A stretch of 64,000 bases of DNA, taken from Bacillota bacterium (GTDB lineage Bacteria; Bacillota; Clostridia; Christensenellales; SZUA-584). Position 1 is the stretch's first letter. Each line of letters starts with the position of its first letter. Below are positions 34,698-43,123 of the stretch, piece by piece. The DNA lies in NCBI GenBank assembly GCA_023410475.1, contig JAEYPS010000025.1, forward strand, positions 211,632 to 275,631, read 5' to 3'. Made by a program: the position numbers and the translations under genes. Below the pieces are notes generated by a model that saw nothing but the letters and a program-made list of their open reading frames with translations, made no database searches and was not told the origin of the DNA.

Positions 34698-35715
34698 ATG
34701 ATCCCGCCTTTATTATGTTTTGCAGTTTTTTCATCACGTCGTTTTTGTCTATGTTATCGGCTATGGTGTGCTTACTCTCCAAGGACAGACCCGCCAGTAA
34801 AGCCCCGAAATCAGTCGCTCTGATAACTTCGTTGTTCCCTCCCCGCAGGTATTGAAGCGGCATGCCGAGGGCGAGGCCGCATATCACGCCCGCCAAATAA
34901 GCGTCTCCCGCTCCTGCTGTGTTGACCACGGCAGACGATACCGCGGGTATATGCTCAACATTGCCGCCTTGGACGCAGTAGCTCCCTTGCTCGCCCGCTG
35001 TTACGATAAGCGCTATATTCGGATTGTATTTTGCAAGTTCGGCATAGCAGGCCTTTGCTGTCTTAAGCTTATCGGTATTCTCTTTACCTGATATCGCCTG
35101 CGCCTCGTCTTCGTTGACCGCCAAAAGATCGCACAGCTCAAATCCACCCAGTCTCCGAAACTCCCCCGCTTCCTCCCGAAGGACAGAGGCCGCACAAAAC
35201 GCGCCGCCGCTTTTTCCTCTTTCAAGCAGAGCTATCCGCGACTCGACAGGAACCTCGGGAGCGGCCAGCACAAGGGTCTTCTCGTCGATGCCTCCGCTGA
35301 TGCTGTCGATACAGCCGTTTATATATCTGGGGGTCACGGCGCCGGAAGCGTTGTTGGAACTCGTAACGTTAAAACCGCTTTTGTCCGCATATTGTATACA
35401 GACGCTGTACATCGTAGGATTGTCCGGATCGTTCTGCACAAACCGCGTGTCTATACCCGCTTGCGCCATCTCTAATAGAAGCCTTTTTCCCTCGCCGTCA
35501 TCGCCGACCTTGCCTATGGCTATGACATTAACGCCTGGAGAAAGCATTTTCGCTACATAGTGCAGTATGATATGCTGTTTGCAGTAGTCCCGCGCGTCCG
35601 ACAGCACAGCAAGCCTTGATTCGTTCCTGCTCAGACTCTCATTGGTGCTCATCTGGAACAGTACGCCAGAGCCGATGCCCCCTGTGCCTGCGATCTTGCT
35701 GAACTGAAGGCTCAT
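34630..35715 (-). CDS. PfkB-family carbohydrate kinase
   Basis: 361-residue ribokinase-fold kinase. It has the N-terminal KIAGTGGIGSGVLF, VIAIGKVGDDGEGKRLLLEM, the substrate-lid region, LLAVNEDEAQAISG, and the C-terminal anion hole VNTAGAGDAYLAGVICG with the catalytic Asp. The ATG at 35715 overlaps the NagB2 stop as ATGA, so I prefer it to the frame opening at 35739. The C-terminal tail after ~340 is hydrophilic and overlaps the next gene. In this operon it may phosphorylate a ketose 1-phosphate, or a sugar released by NagB-like chemistry, before aldol cleavage. Confidence 0.9.
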   Translation of the reverse strand: MSLQFSKIAGTGGIGSGVLFQMSTNESLSRNESRLAVLSDARDYCKQHIILHYVAKMLSPGVNVIAIGKVGDDGEGKRLLLEMAQAGIDTRFVQNDPDNPTMYSVCIQYADKSGFNVTSSNNASGAVTPRYINGCIDSISGGIDEKTLVLAAPEVPVESRIALLERGKSGGAFCAASVLREEAGEFRRLGGFELCDLLAVNEDEAQAISGKENTDKLKTAKACYAELAKYNPNIALIVTAGEQGSYCVQGGNVEHIPAVSSAVVNTAGAGDAYLAGVICGLALGMPLQYLRGGNNEVIRATDFGALLAGLSLESKHTIADNIDKNDVMKKLQNIIKAGSYDIQTKIRAKVQTIQQDTIFRA

Positions 35716-36602
35716 GCGTTTACACCCGCAAACTCCCATTCAGGATGCTCTGAGATAGGGTGCCCGGCTGTGTCATATGTCGCAGTGATCATTGCGTCCG
35801 GGTGCTCCGCAAGCAGCGTCATGGGGTATTCGGCGGTAACCTGTGAGAATAAGGCTACGCGCAGAGCCGTTTGCTTCCATGTTCCCGTATCGCTGTAAAC
35901 ACGCACTTTTTTAGCCGAAAGGCATTCCTTTAAACCAAGGGTGATCGACATCGGCGGAACGAACTGATACGCGGCGCCAAAGCTGCGCTGTCCGAGCGTA
36001 ATGACCGTATCGATATTGTTGTTCTGTATACGTACAGAGGAGTTGCGCAATTGCTCGATGCTTATCTCGCTGAACGGTTCGCGCCTCGCCTGATTATAGG
36101 CGACATGCCCGTCCTGACCCCATCCTCCGAGCGTATAGTCAATGCTCGTTTCGGATATCATTTTTTTGATCTGCATCATATTCGCGGGCTCAAGAAAATG
36201 CCTGTGCTGCCGGGGCACGGACAACTCTTCGTTCACGCCCGCATAAAAGTGCTTTTCCATGAATGTCCTGAAATTGTGCGGATCGTTTACTGCAAGAAGG
36301 TTTCCCTCCCAGTCAAGGCACTCGTCCATGTGGAACACTTCGAAATGCTTGAGAGAAACACGCTCTTCATTAACTATCCTCACAAAAGGCTCATACCAGC
36401 TTTTCGGGCCGCACGGTATTATTGCCCTGAACGTTCTTTGCCGGCCGGAGGCTGCTTTGATCTCTTCAACGAGCTCTCTGGCCATAAGCTCGCCCATTTC
36501 GCCCGAGTCCTTCACCATTCTAAACGGTATTTTTGTCTTATACACCGTAAGTTCTTCGGCAGGTATGCTGCACCATTTGTATAAATCCTTAAGGTCAATC
36601 AT
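35712..36602 (-). CDS. NagB-like sugar-phosphate isomerase paralogue 2 (active-site Glu to Gln)
   Basis: 296-residue glucosamine-6-phosphate isomerase-fold protein. Asp93 in VFHMDECLDWEGN corresponds to E. coli Asp72. The second motif GGWGQDGHVAYNQAR keeps Asp164 and His166, matching E. coli Asp141 and His143, but has Gln171 where NagB has Glu148. It is coupled to the PfkB gene by ATGA and follows the DUF4432 epimerase gene after 15 bases. It is only distantly similar to the NagB-like protein at 30991, whose losses are complementary. The two may act on different substrates or together. Confidence 0.85.
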   Translation of the reverse strand: MIDLKDLYKWCSIPAEELTVYKTKIPFRMVKDSGEMGELMARELVEEIKAASGRQRTFRAIIPCGPKSWYEPFVRIVNEERVSLKHFEVFHMDECLDWEGNLLAVNDPHNFRTFMEKHFYAGVNEELSVPRQHRHFLEPANMMQIKKMISETSIDYTLGGWGQDGHVAYNQARREPFSEISIEQLRNSSVRIQNNNIDTVITLGQRSFGAAYQFVPPMSITLGLKECLSAKKVRVYSDTGTWKQTALRVALFSQVTAEYPMTLLAEHPDAMITATYDTAGHPISEHPEWEFAGVNA

Positions 36603-36617
36603 TATTTACCGCCCCCT

Positions 36618-37664
36618 TTACTGCTCAAGCGATTTGAAGTCGGACACATTGTCGCGCTCATCAAATACGCCTATCGTGATTTCCATCGTCCGCGTCTCTT
36701 CGGGCCCAATCATCGGAAGAATGCCTTTTTCCCGTAGTTTGTGTCTTCCGATACACATAGTATTGCATGGCTCAAGTCCCAAAATATAATCGATCGGGTT
36801 TTCAAGTTTCCATTGGGACAAGTACGGAAGCGTGTCGAGCTTTTGCCTGATATATACGCACATTCCGTTGAGCGAACTGTTGACTACAGACGCAAACCCG
36901 TATCCCTTAAAATCTTTGCAGGTATGAAAATAGTTCTTTTCCGTATTTGCGGGATGGGGTTTCGAAAAGCCCGTTATATTAAGCATATCTCTGAGCGAAT
37001 AGTCGTCATAGGCTTCGCAGCGCTGCGCTTCAATATTCACCTGAGCCGACTCCGACAAAAACGGAAAACCAAAGTTGATATGATACAACATCATAAGAGG
37101 GATGCTCCGGCTTCCTTCGTTTGTGATCTCGTCCGTTACTTTTATGTAATTGCCAAACTGTTTTGATTCTATCGTGCGCTTTACGCTTACTTTGTCCGAA
37201 AACAAAGTATGATTGTCTATAAGCCCCATTATCTTTATGCTGTCCGAATACGGCGACACATCGCATACGTTCTTAGCCGGCGTGTGGCTGAATCTTCCGT
37301 GCAATCCGTAATCGGCATCGCCGTCGCGGCAGCTGCTGCCTATGTTGTCCGGCCCGCACGTTGTAAGCAGTCCCGCGTAAAACGTCCTTAACCACTCCTG
37401 CCCGCTGCAGTCATAGTATGAAGGATGGGCTTCACCGTTTGTCCCTAGGTATGTCAGATTAACGCCTTTATATGAAGCCAGCGAGATATCAAGCCCTCTG
37501 TCAGGCAACACAGTATATTCAAGCCCGCCACCCGTTTTTACATCGATAGCGCGAACGGCGTTATTGGTTCCGTCTGCAAGGGTGTAATGCCTGGTGCCGA
37601 AAAGCTGATATTTATTTCCCACATATTTATTTATGCCGTGCACTTTGCTGATGTAATCTCTCAC
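36618..37664 (-). CDS. DUF4432 aldose 1-epimerase-like protein
   Basis: 348-residue galactose-mutarotase-fold protein of the DUF4432 group. VLPDRGLDISLASYKGVNLTYLG, DYGLHGRFSHTPAKNV with the conserved His, and LMMLYHINFGFPFLSESAQV are the group's marks. There is no signal peptide. Such enzymes interconvert anomers of a sugar or sugar phosphate. It is the first gene after the importer in the ROK operon, suited to presenting the correct anomer to the isomerase. Confidence 0.87.
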   Translation of the reverse strand: MRDYISKVHGINKYVGNKYQLFGTRHYTLADGTNNAVRAIDVKTGGGLEYTVLPDRGLDISLASYKGVNLTYLGTNGEAHPSYYDCSGQEWLRTFYAGLLTTCGPDNIGSSCRDGDADYGLHGRFSHTPAKNVCDVSPYSDSIKIMGLIDNHTLFSDKVSVKRTIESKQFGNYIKVTDEITNEGSRSIPLMMLYHINFGFPFLSESAQVNIEAQRCEAYDDYSLRDMLNITGFSKPHPANTEKNYFHTCKDFKGYGFASVVNSSLNGMCVYIRQKLDTLPYLSQWKLENPIDYILGLEPCNTMCIGRHKLREKGILPMIGPEETRTMEITIGVFDERDNVSDFKSLEQ

Positions 37665-37689
37665 GCCAAGACCTCTTTATCAATACGCG

Positions 37690-38856
37690 TTATTTTACCT
37701 TTCTCTTTGACAGCACATCAAACGCGACCGCGAGCAGCAAGACCATGCCTTTTATAGCCTGCTGCCAGTCAACGCTTACTCCGAGTATGGACATGCCGTT
37801 GTTGAGAACGCCCATGATAAGCGCGCCCACTATAGCGCCGTACACGGTGCCTATGCCGCCTGCCGTAGACGCTCCGCCTATAAAGCACGCGGCGATGGCG
37901 TCGAGCTCAAAACCGACGCCTGCTTTGGGCGTAGCCGCGTTTAGGCGGCCCGAGATTACAATGCCGGCAAGCGCGGACAGCAGTGCCATGTTCACATAGA
38001 TAATAAAGAGTACCTTGTTCGTGTTTATCCCGGACAGAATGGCAGCCTTTTCGTTGCCCCCCATCGCGTATATATGCCTGCCAAAAACTGTTTTCCTCGT
38101 TATGACGGTATATACTATAAACAAAACTATAAGGATTATCATTATGACCGAGATTCCCTTATAAGAGGCGATTATAAACGAGATAGCGTTTATCGCGGCT
38201 ATCCCGAGGAACAGCTTTACAGCAATGCTCAGTTTTGAGGGTATGACGTATCCGTATTTTTTCTTCTGCGCGTTTTTGAATATCTCGTAGATTATAAAAG
38301 CTATTGAAGCCACTATTCCGACAATGACCGTAAGTATATGCAGGTCGCCCGATTCCGTGATGTCGGGGAGAAAGCCGGAGCTCAAAGCTTGGTAAGATTC
38401 GGGAAACGGCCCTATTGTGCGTCCGTTTAATATAACCAGCGTCAACCCCCTGAACATAAGCATGCCTGCCAATGTTACGATAAAAGCGGGTATACGCACG
38501 ATGGCTATCCAAAACGCCTGCCACGCCCCGATAACAAGCCCTATTGAGAGCGCGATCAGAATGGCGGGGAATACAGGGACTCTCTCGTTGACAATGAGCG
38601 TAGCCGATACGGCGCCGATAAACGCGACAATTGAACCTACCGACAGGTCGATATTGCCGCCGGACAGAATACACAAAACCATACCCATCGCCAGTATCAG
38701 AACGTAGCTGTTCTGCAGGATAAGATTCGTGACATTTAGCGGTTTTAAGAGCACTCCGTCCGTGAGTATTTGAAAGAGTATGATAATAAACACCAGCGCC
38801 AGTCCCATGGAGTATTCCCTTAAGTTGTTCTTAAGCAAACCCTTTAGTCTAGTCAT
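37690..38856 (-). CDS. CUT2 sugar ABC permease (MmsB/XylH-like)
   Basis: 388-residue permease with about ten membrane segments. GGNIDLSVGSIVAFIGAVSA, YAMGGNEKAAILSGINTNKV and ACFIGGASTAGGIGTVYGAI are typical of the multiple-monosaccharide/xylose branch. The length and an extra ~70-residue insertion around residues 190-230 fit XylH/GguB proteins, which work as a single permease species. Its ATG directly follows the ATPase stop codon. Confidence 0.94.
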   Translation of the reverse strand: MTRLKGLLKNNLREYSMGLALVFIIILFQILTDGVLLKPLNVTNLILQNSYVLILAMGMVLCILSGGNIDLSVGSIVAFIGAVSATLIVNERVPVFPAILIALSIGLVIGAWQAFWIAIVRIPAFIVTLAGMLMFRGLTLVILNGRTIGPFPESYQALSSGFLPDITESGDLHILTVIVGIVASIAFIIYEIFKNAQKKKYGYVIPSKLSIAVKLFLGIAAINAISFIIASYKGISVIMIILIVLFIVYTVITRKTVFGRHIYAMGGNEKAAILSGINTNKVLFIIYVNMALLSALAGIVISGRLNAATPKAGVGFELDAIAACFIGGASTAGGIGTVYGAIVGALIMGVLNNGMSILGVSVDWQQAIKGMVLLLAVAFDVLSKRKVK

Positions 38857-40395
38857 TTATATTGCCTCCCTGTTATTCTCAACAATGCTTCTCATTATAA
38901 GTTCCTGTGTCGCCATTTCTCTGTTTACTTCGCCGACGATTTTTCCGTTGTTTATTATATAGATCCTGTCACACATTCCAAGCAGCTCGTTTAGTTCCGA
39001 GGAGATGAATATAATGTATTTGCCCTCGTCCGCAAGCCGGTTGATGATAGTGTATATTTCATATTTCGCGCCTACATCTATACCGCGAGTCGGCTCGTCA
39101 AGAATCAGCACATCAGGGTCGGTAAATATCCATTTGCTGAATACTACTTTTTGCTGGTTTCCTCCCGAGAGGTTGCCGGCTTTATGAACAAGCCCTGATG
39201 CCCTTATATCAAAGTCTTTCCTCAACTTTTCGCATTCACTGGTCTCTTTATTGTTGTTAACAAAGCTGTTTTTGCTTATCTTATTAAGGTTTGCAAGCGT
39301 TAAGTTGAACTTTATATCGTGAATTAACACGAGGCCTTCCGTCTTCCTGTCTTCGGTAACATATGCCAGACCGCTTTTTATAGCGTCTTTTACGCTGTTA
39401 ATTTTCAGTTCTTTTCCTTCTTTAAAAATTTGCCCCGATATTCTGCTTCCGTATGATTTGCCGAAAATGCTTTTAGCGAGCTCAGTCCTGCCCGCCCCCA
39501 TAAGGCCCGCCAAACCGACGATCTCCCCCTTTTTTATATTGAGGTTAATATCATCGATAACTACTTTATTGGTATCAAGCGGGTCATGAACGGTCCAGTT
39601 AACGACTTCAAATTTTGATTCTTCGATCTTCGGTTCTCTTTTCGGGAATAAGTTGACAAGCTCTCTTCCAACCATGCCTTTTATCATTCTGTCTATTGAA
39701 ACATCGTCTTTTTGCTTCGATATCGTTTCTATCGTCGCGCCGTCGCGCAATATCGTTATCTTATCCGCAACCTTCATAACCTCGTTGAGCTTATGGGAGA
39801 TAATGATGGATGTGATCCCGTTTTTCTTAAGATCAAGCAGCAATACGAGCAGTTTGTTCGCTTCCTCGTCATTAAGCGCAGCCGTCGGTTCGTCCAATAT
39901 CAAAAGCTTTACATCTTTTGATATCGCTTTGGCTATCTCAACAAGCTGCTGTTTGCCAACACCGATGTCTTTTATTTTAATATCCGTATCGCATTCAAGC
40001 CCGACTTTTTTAAGAAGCTCCGTTGTACTTCTGTTTGTCTCGTTCCAGTTAATAAAGCCTTTTGATGAGCGTTCGTTCCCGAGAAAGACATTTTCAGCAA
40101 TGGATAAGTGAGGAACGAGCGCAAGCTCCTGGTGAATGATTACGATCCCCTCTTTTTCACTGTCTTTGATGTTGTGAAATCTGCATTCTTTACCGTTAAA
40201 AATGATTTGCCCCTCATAGGAGCCGTATTTATGAACACCGCTGAGCACTCCCATAAGCGTAGACTTGCCCGCGCCGTTTTCCCCGACCAAAGCGTGTATG
40301 TCGTTCTCCTGTACTTCGAAACTGACATTATCCAGCGCTTTTACACCGGGGAATTCTTTCGTTATGTTTTTCATTTCCAAAATTATATTCGACAT
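38857..40395 (-). CDS. CUT2 sugar ABC ATPase (MmsA/XylG-like)
   Basis: 512-residue double ATPase. Domain 1: GENGAGKSTLMGVLSG, LILDEPTAALNDEEANKLL. Domain 2: GLMGAGRTELAKSIFG, signature LSGGNQQKVVFSKW, and an intact Walker B region LILDEPTRGIDVGAKYEIY. Unlike the RbsA-like protein of region D, both expected Asp-Glu pairs are retained. It is immediately followed by the permease gene. Confidence 0.95.
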   Translation of the reverse strand: MSNIILEMKNITKEFPGVKALDNVSFEVQENDIHALVGENGAGKSTLMGVLSGVHKYGSYEGQIIFNGKECRFHNIKDSEKEGIVIIHQELALVPHLSIAENVFLGNERSSKGFINWNETNRSTTELLKKVGLECDTDIKIKDIGVGKQQLVEIAKAISKDVKLLILDEPTAALNDEEANKLLVLLLDLKKNGITSIIISHKLNEVMKVADKITILRDGATIETISKQKDDVSIDRMIKGMVGRELVNLFPKREPKIEESKFEVVNWTVHDPLDTNKVVIDDINLNIKKGEIVGLAGLMGAGRTELAKSIFGKSYGSRISGQIFKEGKELKINSVKDAIKSGLAYVTEDRKTEGLVLIHDIKFNLTLANLNKISKNSFVNNNKETSECEKLRKDFDIRASGLVHKAGNLSGGNQQKVVFSKWIFTDPDVLILDEPTRGIDVGAKYEIYTIINRLADEGKYIIFISSELNELLGMCDRIYIINNGKIVGEVNREMATQELIMRSIVENNREAI

Positions 40396-40420
40396 ATATC
40401 AGCGCCCCTGTTTTTGTGCA

Positions 40421-40449
40421 GTTGATGGCCGCGTTATACGGCCATCAAC
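40421..40449 (-). promoter_or_regulatory. Hairpin 3' of the ChvE-like gene (operon F)
   Basis: GTTGATGGCCG (40421-40431) pairs perfectly over 11 bases with CGGCCATCAAC (40439-40449) around a 7-base loop, 19 bases after the binding-protein stop. No T tract follows on the minus strand. Confidence 0.65.
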
Positions 40450-40467
40450 TTACACATTATTTAAGTG

Positions 40468-41601
40468 CTATTTGAGTTCGTCTTCTGAGATGTATCCGGA
40501 ATCTATCAGCATCTCTTTATAGTTCGAAATGTCTACCGAGTATGCGGATATAGCCATGGCGGAAACCTTTTTGGCGCCGTTGTCATACGCGTCGGGCTTG
40601 TTCACTTCGGCTTTTCCTGTGGTCAATGTCTGATGAGCCAAATCTACAGCCACTTTTGCGAGTGCTCTTGTATCAACGTAGACTGTATGTGTCTGCTCGC
40701 CCGCTATAATGGATTTTACAGAAGCGACCTCGGCGTCCTGCCCCGTGATGATCGGGAATGGGAGATCCGCGGTTCCATAACCGACGGCTTTCAGTGAGGA
40801 AAGTATGCCTATCGATAAGCCATCGTACGGAGATAATACCGCGTCAACCTTGCTTCCGTCCGAATAGTGTGTGGACAGTATGTTATCCATTCTGGCCTGA
40901 GCGTTTTGTCCGTCCCAGTTCTGCGTCGCTGCCTGGCCAAGCTCTGTCTGACCGCTCTTTATGATAACCATTCCATTGTCTATGTAGGGCTGTAACTCCA
41001 TCAATCCGCCTTCAAAATATAGCGGAGTATTGTTATCATCAAGGCTTCCGGCGAAGAGTTCGACATTAAACGGCCCTTTACCTTCTTTAAGTCCCAGCTT
41101 TTCAACGATATAGCCTCCCATTAGTCTGCCGATGGCAATGCTGTCAAACGTTGCGTAATAATCGACGTCTTCCGTGTTTATAAGCAGTCTGTCATAAGCG
41201 ATGATTACCGCGCCCTGCTCTTTTGCTTTTTTGCAGACATCCGTCAACGTCGCACCGTCTATCGGCGCAACTATCAGAGCGTCAATACCTTGCATAATCA
41301 TGTTTTCTATCTGCGCTACCTGTACATCAACATGATCTTCGGCAAACTGCAGATCTACCTCATAGCCGAGCTCTTCCAAACCTTTTTTGATGTTCTCCCC
41401 ATCTTTTATCCAACGCTCGCCGGACTTCGTCGGCATTGAAACTCCGATCCTTCCGGTCGCTTCGGTGTCGCCGCCCGGCTTGTCGGTCGCTGCCGCCGGC
41501 GTCTCTTTACCCGAGTCAACATCTTTACCGCCCACTTGTGCGCATCCGGCAAAACCCGCTAACAGTGTTAACACAACAATCGCAACTATTAACCTTTTCA
41601 T
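40468..41601 (-). CDS. ChvE/XylF-like sugar-binding lipoprotein
   Basis: 377-residue binding lipoprotein. Its signal KRLIVAIVVLTLLAGFAGC has a good lipobox. RIGVSMPTKSGERWIKDGENIKKGLEELGYEVDLQFAED, MIMQGIDALIVAPIDG and VDAVLSPYDGLSIGILSSLKAVGY are characteristic of ChvE/multiple-monosaccharide binding proteins. It lies between the sugar isomerase and the MmsA-like ATPase, completing a CUT2 importer. ChvE-type proteins accept several aldoses (glucose, galactose, arabinose, xylose), so the substrate cannot be read off. Confidence 0.94.
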   Translation of the reverse strand: MKRLIVAIVVLTLLAGFAGCAQVGGKDVDSGKETPAAATDKPGGDTEATGRIGVSMPTKSGERWIKDGENIKKGLEELGYEVDLQFAEDHVDVQVAQIENMIMQGIDALIVAPIDGATLTDVCKKAKEQGAVIIAYDRLLINTEDVDYYATFDSIAIGRLMGGYIVEKLGLKEGKGPFNVELFAGSLDDNNTPLYFEGGLMELQPYIDNGMVIIKSGQTELGQAATQNWDGQNAQARMDNILSTHYSDGSKVDAVLSPYDGLSIGILSSLKAVGYGTADLPFPIITGQDAEVASVKSIIAGEQTHTVYVDTRALAKVAVDLAHQTLTTGKAEVNKPDAYDNGAKKVSAMAISAYSVDISNYKEMLIDSGYISEDELK

Positions 41602-41677
41602 TTTTCTCTCCTTATCGTTATTTTATTTGACTATACAGCCAAAATCTTTAGCAGTACGTTTCTTTAGCTAAACATCC

Positions 41678-43066
41678 TTACGGTATGATGATCTCTATGT
41701 CAAGCTGCTCGCAAAAGTCAACAATGATATCAAAAAGATCGTCGCCGTACCCAAGACATGCATATTCGTTGTTCCAGCTGCGAACCAGCTTGTCCATATC
41801 CCCCTGCACCTTGAGGAACGCATGGGGCCAGAACGGAATGCCGCATTCAAGCTTCCTAGCTTCTATCTCTTCAGGCGACGGCTCGAATACATCGCATTTT
41901 GCGACGACCATTTGAAACTTGCCGTCAAATCTGCCTAGCCTTGCCAGAACGCCTTTGCCCTCTTTGGCAATAAGGCTTACAGAAAGACCGCCGGCCGAGC
42001 CTTCCGTCGGGATTCCGTGCTCCGCGAAAGACGCTTTTCCTCCGCAGATCTTGCCTGCTAGCGAAGGAGGGATAGTGCCGTCGCCGATAATTTTTATCTC
42101 ATGTTTTTCTTTGTCAATGTGCTGCAGGTCTCCGTAATATATCGGGTCATCACTCAGCTCGGTCAGTATTATCGAAGACATAAGCGTATTAAAGTCTGAC
42201 AGCGTTGATGTTGCTACACGTTCTTCGAGCATCATGCTTTGCATGAAGCATGTCGCCGAATAGTCGTCCCCGAGGCCGGGAAACGACTGAATAGTATAGT
42301 ACTCAAAACCCTCTTTTTCTTTAATCTCCTTCATTGCAAGATACAGCCTTATTGATCTTGCTGTTATATCATCGTCTTTGGGCAGCTCGTCAAACCATTT
42401 TGCAAGCCCGGTTCTCACCTGCTGTACTTTTTCTTCGGGAATGTTCTTTGCGCGCTCGATAAGCTCGGTCGTATCCCTTGAGTCAATGTCTATGCCGAAA
42501 ATCTTCGTCCACTGCGACGGGTCGGCCACACCGCAGTTCTGACCCATTCCTCTGCCTCCGAAAGCAAAGACGGTTGCCATGTTAAGCTTATTTATAAGCG
42601 CGCTTGCTTTGCAGTAGCTTACGATGCTGTTTACATCTTTTTCGCTTGCAGATGAACCGTAGACGAACCTGTGCCTGATGCCTATCTCCTTTAACGCCGC
42701 GCTTAAAACCAGTCCGCCTACAGGCCGCCAGCCCTGAGACCCGGGATGTGTCCAGATAAGTATAGCTTTGCCGGTTTTGCTGAAATCCCTCAAAGCGCAG
42801 AGCATGTTTGCCGACCATACCCATGTACCCGAAAAGAGAACTATTGCGTCTATCGTGTCATCTTTTTTATACTTGAAGAGCGCTTCTGCCGCTTCTTTTT
42901 TGGTTGCAACGATCGTGTCATGTTCTGCGATAGTGAGGCCCTTTGCCGCAAGAGCGCTCTTGGAGTCGCGAATGATTTGCTCATCTATAAAAGGTTTTCC
43001 CATCGGATCGAGCAAGCCGTCTTTATGCACACCGTAGACAATAAAACCGACCTTTGTTTGAATCAT
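41678..43066 (-). CDS. L-fucose/L-arabinose isomerase-family protein
   Basis: 462-residue aldose-ketose isomerase of the FucI/AraA superfamily, as the IVLFSGTWVWSANMLCALRD, GRGMGQNCGVADPSQW, FPGLGDDYSATCFMQSMMLE and EGSAGGLSVSLIAKEG stretches suggest. It is shorter than E. coli FucI (~590 residues) and lies closer to the poorly characterised ~460-residue group. GGGG lies upstream of the ATG. It is the first metabolic gene after the ROK repressor, and operator-like DNA (43087-43106) sits 21 bases upstream. It would convert the imported aldose to a ketose for the FGGY kinase. Confidence 0.83.
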   Translation of the reverse strand: MIQTKVGFIVYGVHKDGLLDPMGKPFIDEQIIRDSKSALAAKGLTIAEHDTIVATKKEAAEALFKYKKDDTIDAIVLFSGTWVWSANMLCALRDFSKTGKAILIWTHPGSQGWRPVGGLVLSAALKEIGIRHRFVYGSSASEKDVNSIVSYCKASALINKLNMATVFAFGGRGMGQNCGVADPSQWTKIFGIDIDSRDTTELIERAKNIPEEKVQQVRTGLAKWFDELPKDDDITARSIRLYLAMKEIKEKEGFEYYTIQSFPGLGDDYSATCFMQSMMLEERVATSTLSDFNTLMSSIILTELSDDPIYYGDLQHIDKEKHEIKIIGDGTIPPSLAGKICGGKASFAEHGIPTEGSAGGLSVSLIAKEGKGVLARLGRFDGKFQMVVAKCDVFEPSPEEIEARKLECGIPFWPHAFLKVQGDMDKLVRSWNNEYACLGYGDDLFDIIVDFCEQLDIEIIIP

Positions 43067-43086
43067 ATCTATATCCCCTTCGTATA

Positions 43087-43106
43087 TTTACTAAAGTTTA
43101 CTAAGT
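43087..43106. promoter_or_regulatory. Probable ROK operator before the isomerase gene
   Basis: TTTACTAAAGTTTACTAAGT, a tandem of the half-motif TTTACTAA. A site at 44290-44308 in front of the ROK gene matches 16 of 18 aligned bases. Confidence 0.55.
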
Positions 43107-43123
43107 ATTAGAACATGCTGATT

